Origin: Gammaproteobacteria bacterium | Lineage (GTDB): Bacteria > Pseudomonadota > Gammaproteobacteria > Chromatiales > Chromatiaceae | Assembly (NCBI GenBank): GCA_006227775.1 | Contig: SBFV01000307.1 | Span: 1 to 10,314, forward strand | Direction of reading: 5' to 3' | DNA length: 10,314 nucleotides | Shown: positions 6,530-10,314 of the stretch, one piece after another | How positions within the stretch are numbered: the stretch's first letter is position 1 | Layout: each line of letters starts with the position of its first letter | Notes under the pieces: model-generated | Told to the model about the DNA's origin: nothing | What the model saw: the letters and a program-made list of their open reading frames with translations, nothing else | Database searches by the model: none | Program-made: the position numbers and the translations under genes

Positions 6530-7468
6530 TCAGGTGGAAATGGCTTGCGCCACCAGCCGGAGCAACTGGTCCCGGGCACTCATCCAGTCCAGAACCTCGA
6601 TCATGGCGGGATCCAAGACCGATTGGGCGTCCCAAGGTGGCGGCCCTTCTCCCCGACGCCAGGCGACCAGGGCGTCCGCCGTGCCGCCGCTGCCGGCAAG
6701 CGCCAGGACCCGGCCAGCCTGGCCTAGCCGGCACTGGACGTCACGCCGGGTGATCTCCCCGCCCCCGGCCACCAGCATCAGGGTCCGGGCCCCACTAGCG
6801 AGCCAATCAGCCGCGGCCATGAGCCAGGGGGATTCGTCACCCCAGTGATACCCCGGCACCAGGAGGAAATGGCTGTGATGGGGGTCCAGGGCAACCCGTG
6901 GCTCCTTCCCCGCGTCACGCTCGGGCGCCGAGCCGAATCTCCGGTCCGTTACCGGCCCCCCGTTGGCGGTAGACCCCGGCATAAGGCCGGCGGATCCGGC
7001 TACCGGGAGCTGGCTCTCGTCAAGGCAATCTGGCGAGCATCTCGCCGGCGCTTTCACCCGGCCGCGAGGCGCGATCCCGATGAGCGGAAAACATCCGCTG
7101 GCGCGCTGACGCGCCTCACCCATCAAGGCCATGACCCCAACATGGGTGCCACCGTCGATCACCGCCGCCCCCAGCCGATCCAGGACGGGCACCAGGTCTC
7201 TCAACAGGGGTCGCAGCCGTACCGCCACCCCCTCGTCGAGATTGGCGGCTCCGCCCACCAGGATCAGCACCGGTCGGGGTCCGGTCAGTCCGATAGCGGC
7301 CAGAGCGCTCCCCACCACCGTCACCGGCATGCCCTGGGGGCAGGCGAACACCGCCGGGGAAGCGAGGCCGATGGTGTCAGGATCAGGGTTCATGGCGGGG
7401 GAGGGGCATGGATGGAAGGTTCTGGTTGTATTGCCGGGAGGAAGAGCATTGTCCGCGATCCGTGCCAT
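6530..7468 (-). CDS. SLOG-superfamily LSDAT protein (prokaryotic TRPM-SLOG type), predicted nucleotide-ligand sensor
   Basis: This 312-residue protein carries family motifs in order: PVLILVGGAANLDE (67-80), GAAVIDGGTHVGVMALMGEAR (about 101-121), FPLIGIAPRGRV (127-138), HHSHFLLVPG (197-206), WGDESPW (209-215), TLMLVAGGGEI (229-239) and LALAGSGGTADALV (255-268). These glycine-rich turns and the WGDESPW block mark the SLOG fold of LSDAT type, predicted to bind nucleotide-derived ligands; the related domain in animal TRPM channels binds ADP-ribose-like molecules. No effector domain is fused. Residues about 140-193 form a Pro/Gly/Ser-rich insertion between core strands, longer than I recall for the family. 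Starts: ATG 7468 has a GGGGA 4 bases upstream; ATG 7393 (287 residues) and GTG 7564 (344 residues) are alternatives. It lies 136 bases after tmcA and 13 bases before the RyR gene. Confidence 0.85.
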   Translation of the reverse strand: MARIADNALPPGNTTRTFHPCPSPAMNPDPDTIGLASPAVFACPQGMPVTVVGSALAAIGLTGPRPVLILVGGAANLDEGVAVRLRPLLRDLVPVLDRLGAAVIDGGTHVGVMALMGEARQRASGCFPLIGIAPRGRVKAPARCSPDCLDESQLPVAGSAGLMPGSTANGGPVTDRRFGSAPERDAGKEPRVALDPHHSHFLLVPGYHWGDESPWLMAAADWLASGARTLMLVAGGGEITRRDVQCRLGQAGRVLALAGSGGTADALVAWRRGEGPPPWDAQSVLDPAMIEVLDWMSARDQLLRLVAQAIST

Positions 7469-7604
7469 CCTGTCCCCGGTTTCGAGGGTCGGTCGGCTGC
7501 CTAACCCCAGGGATGCTGCTCCCCTCTTGCCATGAACGGATGCGCTTTGGCCCAGCCTGGCCACAGGATAGCTTCCGTTTCCGCACTGGTCCCACCTGGC
7601 GGTC
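7469..7604 (-). other. Gap between tmcA and the LSDAT gene
   Basis: These 136 bases separate the tmcA stop from the preferred LSDAT start. They are in frame with the LSDAT gene back to a GTG at 7564, but the encoded residues show no family similarity. No convincing -35/-10 pair or terminator hairpin is visible. A promoter for the sensor-transporter operon would most simply lie here or inside the 3' end of tmcA. Confidence 0.4.
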
Positions 7605-10031
7605 TCACATGAGTCTGGCGCAGCTTGCCCTCAATACAGCGATGAGTTGCGCCCGTCCGGGGACGCCCGCCACGCGGCAAGCCTCGGCCCAGTCCCGGCA
7701 TTGCAGTACCGTGACGATAAGGGGAATGGCCTGTTCCCGGTGACAATGGCCAGCGCGCAGGGCCGGTCCCAGCCGGTCCCGGGCCAGGGCCTGGAGGGCG
7801 GCCAGGCTGGCCTCGAAGGGCCGTTGGGCGAAGGCGAAGGCGGCCAGTTCCTGCCAATCGGGGTCACGGTCAGCTTCATCCCCATCTGTTGATCGCTGTC
7901 GCCGGGCCTCGCGGGCAGCGCGGTTAGACCCATCGTCACCGCCGTCTTTCGGTCGCTGGCCGGCGAGGGACTGAATCCATGGCGCTGCTGAAGCCGGGGA
8001 GCTGAACGCCAACAGGTCGGCAACCAGGCCAGGCTCCAGGTGGCGGAAGGGGCCGGCCAGCAGGAAAGGGAAGCGGCGGCGGTAGCGCGCGGTGGCCCGT
8101 CGCGCCAGGTCCTCGCCCGGCGGCGAGAGGGGGCGCAGGACCACGGCGGCATGGACGCCGCTGGCGGCATTGCGGCTGGTCCCCAGGTGGATGGGGTGCA
8201 GGCCGCAGGCGGACCAGAACCGCAGAAGGTCGGCGGTTGCGCCGAAGCTGGAGCCCAGCAGATCCAGACCCTCGGCCCGGGCCTGGGCCTCGATCTCCTG
8301 GAGCAATCGCCGCCCCAGGCCCCGGCCCTGGATGGCGGGATGAACGGCGAGGCGAACGATCCGGGCCCAACGCAAGTCTGGGGCTTCCGCCAGGCCAGCA
8401 TGGGCGCTGAGGGTCTGGGGCAGCAGATGCCCCTGGGGACGTCGCCGTCCCTGGTAGATGTCCGCCGCCAGATCGGCGGGCAGGCCACCCTCCCGGGCGA
8501 CCAGGGCGGTGGCGACGATCTGGCCGCGGTGGCGCAGGGCCTGGACCTGAAGATTGGGCCCGTCCAGCAGGTGTCGCAGATCCAGCGGCCGGGTCTGGTA
8601 ATGGGCCAGTACCAGGAGGCCGAAAAGTTGCGACAGGCTGGCCTCATCCCGGGCCAGGGTGTCGCGGTCGAACAGGAGCGGCTCCACGCTGTCCGGCCGG
8701 GCCGCGACCACCTCTTGGTCGCCAGCGGGGGTGGCATCCAGCAATAGGGCACGGCCGACCAGGGCCTCGAGGGGATCATCTGGGGCCCAGCGGATGGGTG
8801 TCTGGAGCTCGATCCGCCGAAAGTCGGGGGTCAGGCGCTCCAGGGTGTGGCGAAAGCGGACCTCGAAGCCGCGTCCGGTACCCTCGTAACCATGGATGGT
8901 GGTGGCGAAGACCAGGCGGGGATAGGTTTGGAGCAAAATTTCCAGCAAGGGAGCGGGGATGGCCGCCGCCTCGTCCACCAGCAGCAGTTCCGCCGGTTCG
9001 GGATGCTGACAGAGGGCGTCCGGGGCCAGAAAGCGCAACTCCCCGGTGGCGTGGGCGTCTGGGCGGCGCGGGGCGGCATGGCGGAACAGAGGTTCGACGG
9101 CGCTCAGGCGAGGGGCGGTGACCAGGATGCGCCGCATCCCGCTGGCCAGGAGTTCGCCGGCGGCGAGACCCAGGGCGGCGGTCTTGCCGCGCCCGCGGTC
9201 CGCGACGATGATCAGCGGCCGGCGGGGGCGCCCCCGGGCGGCGCGCAGAATGGCCGCCACCGCCAGACGCTGATCCCGGGTCCGGCAAAGGAGGTCCGGA
9301 TGCCGCGGAGGGCGACCCGGGTCGGAGCCGGTATCGCAGCCCGGGTCTGAGTCCCGACCGGGAGGCGACTCCCGTGCCGTCCCCGGGGCAGGTTCCTGTG
9401 TCGGCTGTTGGGTCGAGTCCGGGGCCAGGTCTGGGTCCGCGGCCAGCTCCGGGACCGACCACCAGGGTGTCGGGAGCGGTGGGGGAATCGGGACACCCTC
9501 CTCGACCCGGATCAGCCCCGCCGCGCCCGCCAGGACCCGGGTCAGTCGGCTCAGGAAGCGGTGGCCAAGCTGGTCGGGCCCATAGGGCAGGACGGCGACG
9601 CGCCTGGCCTGGGGATCGGGCAGGGCAGGCCAGCGCGGCAGGGGAGGGGTCAGGAGCAGCAGCAGACCGCCACCGCGCAGGGCGCCCGTGGCGGCCCCAA
9701 AGCTGTCCGGGTCGAAGCCAGCGTGGGCGTCGTAGACCAGATAGGCGAGTTCCTGGCCCAGCACCCGCTGGCCCGCGGCGAGGGGCTGCCGGTTAGCCGG
9801 CCCGGGACCGTCGGACAGCCAGACGCCCTGGCCTGGACTTGCCGTCAGACAGGCCTCCGCGGCCAGGCGGCACCAGGGAGCGGAACCGGCGAGGAGCAGG
9901 GCCAGGCGGTGACGGCGCCGCCGGGCCGAGCGCAGCCCGGTCGCGACGAGCCGATGGAGGGCATCAGTCCGCTGGGCGTCCGGCCGGTCGGCGGGATTGG
10001 TCAGGGGTGCTCCGAGATAGGCGATAGCCAA
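7605..10031 (-). CDS. tmcA: tRNA(Met) cytidine acetyltransferase TmcA
   Basis: This enzyme makes N4-acetylcytidine at the wobble C34 of elongator tRNA-Met from acetyl-CoA, driven by ATP or GTP through an RNA-helicase module. The 808-residue product follows E. coli TmcA (671 residues) throughout: N-terminal TmcA_N/DUF1726 region (YLVYDAHAGFD at about 97-107, cf. HAVFDARHGFD); Walker A DRGRGKT (278-284); Walker B LLVDEAAAIPAPLL (350-363); HGYEGTGRGF (380-389); GNAT acetyl-CoA loop QGRGLG (568-573) after IVRLAVHPAI; SFGAT...FWSACG; and C-terminal DWQELAAFAFAQRPFEASL. The extra length is a Pro/Asp-rich linker (about 200-247), an acidic/basic stretch before the C-terminal domain, and ~20 N-terminal residues. 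No ATG fits; TTG 10031 has GGAG 8 bases upstream. TTG 10064 would add 11 residues. It is probably a housekeeping neighbour of the downstream cluster. Confidence 0.95.
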   Translation of the reverse strand: MAIAYLGAPLTNPADRPDAQRTDALHRLVATGLRSARRRRHRLALLLAGSAPWCRLAAEACLTASPGQGVWLSDGPGPANRQPLAAGQRVLGQELAYLVYDAHAGFDPDSFGAATGALRGGGLLLLLTPPLPRWPALPDPQARRVAVLPYGPDQLGHRFLSRLTRVLAGAAGLIRVEEGVPIPPPLPTPWWSVPELAADPDLAPDSTQQPTQEPAPGTARESPPGRDSDPGCDTGSDPGRPPRHPDLLCRTRDQRLAVAAILRAARGRPRRPLIIVADRGRGKTAALGLAAGELLASGMRRILVTAPRLSAVEPLFRHAAPRRPDAHATGELRFLAPDALCQHPEPAELLLVDEAAAIPAPLLEILLQTYPRLVFATTIHGYEGTGRGFEVRFRHTLERLTPDFRRIELQTPIRWAPDDPLEALVGRALLLDATPAGDQEVVAARPDSVEPLLFDRDTLARDEASLSQLFGLLVLAHYQTRPLDLRHLLDGPNLQVQALRHRGQIVATALVAREGGLPADLAADIYQGRRRPQGHLLPQTLSAHAGLAEAPDLRWARIVRLAVHPAIQGRGLGRRLLQEIEAQARAEGLDLLGSSFGATADLLRFWSACGLHPIHLGTSRNAASGVHAAVVLRPLSPPGEDLARRATARYRRRFPFLLAGPFRHLEPGLVADLLAFSSPASAAPWIQSLAGQRPKDGGDDGSNRAAREARRQRSTDGDEADRDPDWQELAAFAFAQRPFEASLAALQALARDRLGPALRAGHCHREQAIPLIVTVLQCRDWAEACRVAGVPGRAQLIAVLRASCARLM

Positions 10032-10245
10032 CAGTAGTTCTCCGGCGCTCAGAATCCGATACAAGTATCACCCCCACCCCGTGGATGCCGTGATCGAGGG
10101 CAGTTGGCTTCAGGACGCTACAAAACAATACAGGTCTACGCCTCAAGGCCGGACGAGGCGCATGTCACCAGCGACCCCGGGGGGCCACGGTTTGCCCGCC
10201 GCGGCGGAAGCCGAGGACGACGCCGGGTGCAACCGACCGCCCCGT
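10032..10245 (-). other. Intergenic region upstream of tmcA
   Basis: This spans 214 bases between the upstream gene's stop and the preferred tmcA start. It is less GC-biased than its surroundings around 10115-10140, where the minus strand reads TGTATTGTTTTGTAG, a plausible but unconvincing -10 area without a good -35. A small inverted repeat, CGCCTC (10139-10144) with GAGGCG (10155-10160), has a 10-base loop and no T-run. No RNA gene is recognised. A tmcA promoter is likely here but not identifiable with confidence. Confidence 0.35.
10040..10043 (-). promoter_or_regulatory. tmcA: Ribosome binding site supporting the TTG start of tmcA
   Basis: GGAG on the minus strand is spaced 8 bases from a TTG at 10029-10031. 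The alternative TTG at 10062-10064 has only a G-rich stretch ending in GGTGATAC, too close to be a good site. The frame contains no usable ATG upstream of the conserved domain. Confidence 0.5.
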
Positions 10246-10314
10246 TCAGGTCTTGATCCCTACTCCCCGGTCCAGCAGGCGCAGGCTGTAGAGGGTCAGG
10301 GCGAGGATGAAGCC
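10246..10314 (-). CDS. C-terminal end of an unidentified, probably membrane, protein (5' part outside window)
   Basis: The minus strand is open from the right edge to a TGA at 10246-10248, giving 22 residues. They begin with a hydrophobic stretch (GFILALTLYSLRLL) and end in a short basic tail, LLDRGVGIKT. This fits the last transmembrane helix and cytoplasmic tail of a membrane protein, such as a transporter permease, but it is too short to assign a family. It is co-directional with tmcA, about 214 bases upstream of it. The reading frame could be fortuitous. Confidence 0.5.
   Translation of the reverse strand, partial: GFILALTLYSLRLLDRGVGIKT

Noticed and set aside
10139..10160. Small hairpin CGCCTC/GAGGCG upstream of tmcA as a riboswitch or terminator
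   Set aside because: A six-base stem with a 10-base loop and no U-tract is common by chance in this GC-rich sequence.

Overview
The window is GC-rich (roughly two-thirds G+C by eye), densely coded and typical of a Proteobacterium. A bacterial-type TmcA and a divergent Mla/MCE-type lipid transport set point to the Gammaproteobacteria, and the overall flavour recalls purple sulfur bacteria (Chromatiales). The species cannot be fixed from the sequence alone.

Layout, left to right. At 3-590 (+) is the 3' end of a WD40 beta-propeller protein, cut by the left edge. At 591-758 is a short convergent intergenic region holding a large imperfect palindrome. Everything after that is on the minus strand. 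Reading in the direction of transcription (right to left) it holds: the last 22 codons of an unidentified, probably membrane, protein (10246-10314); tmcA, the tRNA(Met) cytidine acetyltransferase (7605-10031); a stand-alone SLOG-superfamily protein of the prokaryotic LSDAT type, the family related to the ligand-sensing N-terminus of TRPM channels (6530-7468); a 701-residue protein with a Rossmann/TrkA-N-like N-terminus, a bacterial RyR domain and a probable degenerate SLOG domain (4411-6516); an MlaE-type permease (3644-4429); an MlaF-type ATPase (2898-3635); an MCE/MlaD protein (1481-2614); and an ABC-transport auxiliary lipoprotein (759-1493).

The six genes from the LSDAT protein to the lipoprotein look like one operon. 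Junctions are a 13-base gap (LSDAT to RyR), a 19-base overlap (RyR to MlaE), an 8-base gap (MlaE to MlaF) and a 13-base overlap (MlaD to lipoprotein). The one break, 283 bases between MlaF and MlaD, is largely filled by two tandem copies of the same palindromic repeat seen at 642-712. The layout suggests that a predicted nucleotide-ligand sensor pair (LSDAT plus RyR/SLOG) is tied to an envelope lipid/hydrophobe transporter built from permease, ATPase, membrane-anchored MCE protein and outer-membrane-type lipoprotein. The ATPase lacks the catalytic Walker B glutamate and the H-loop histidine, so the transporter may be slow, regulated or non-canonical. This sensor-plus-MCE arrangement is the most interesting content of the window. 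tmcA is ordinary housekeeping. No tRNA, rRNA, CRISPR array, transposase or integrase was found.
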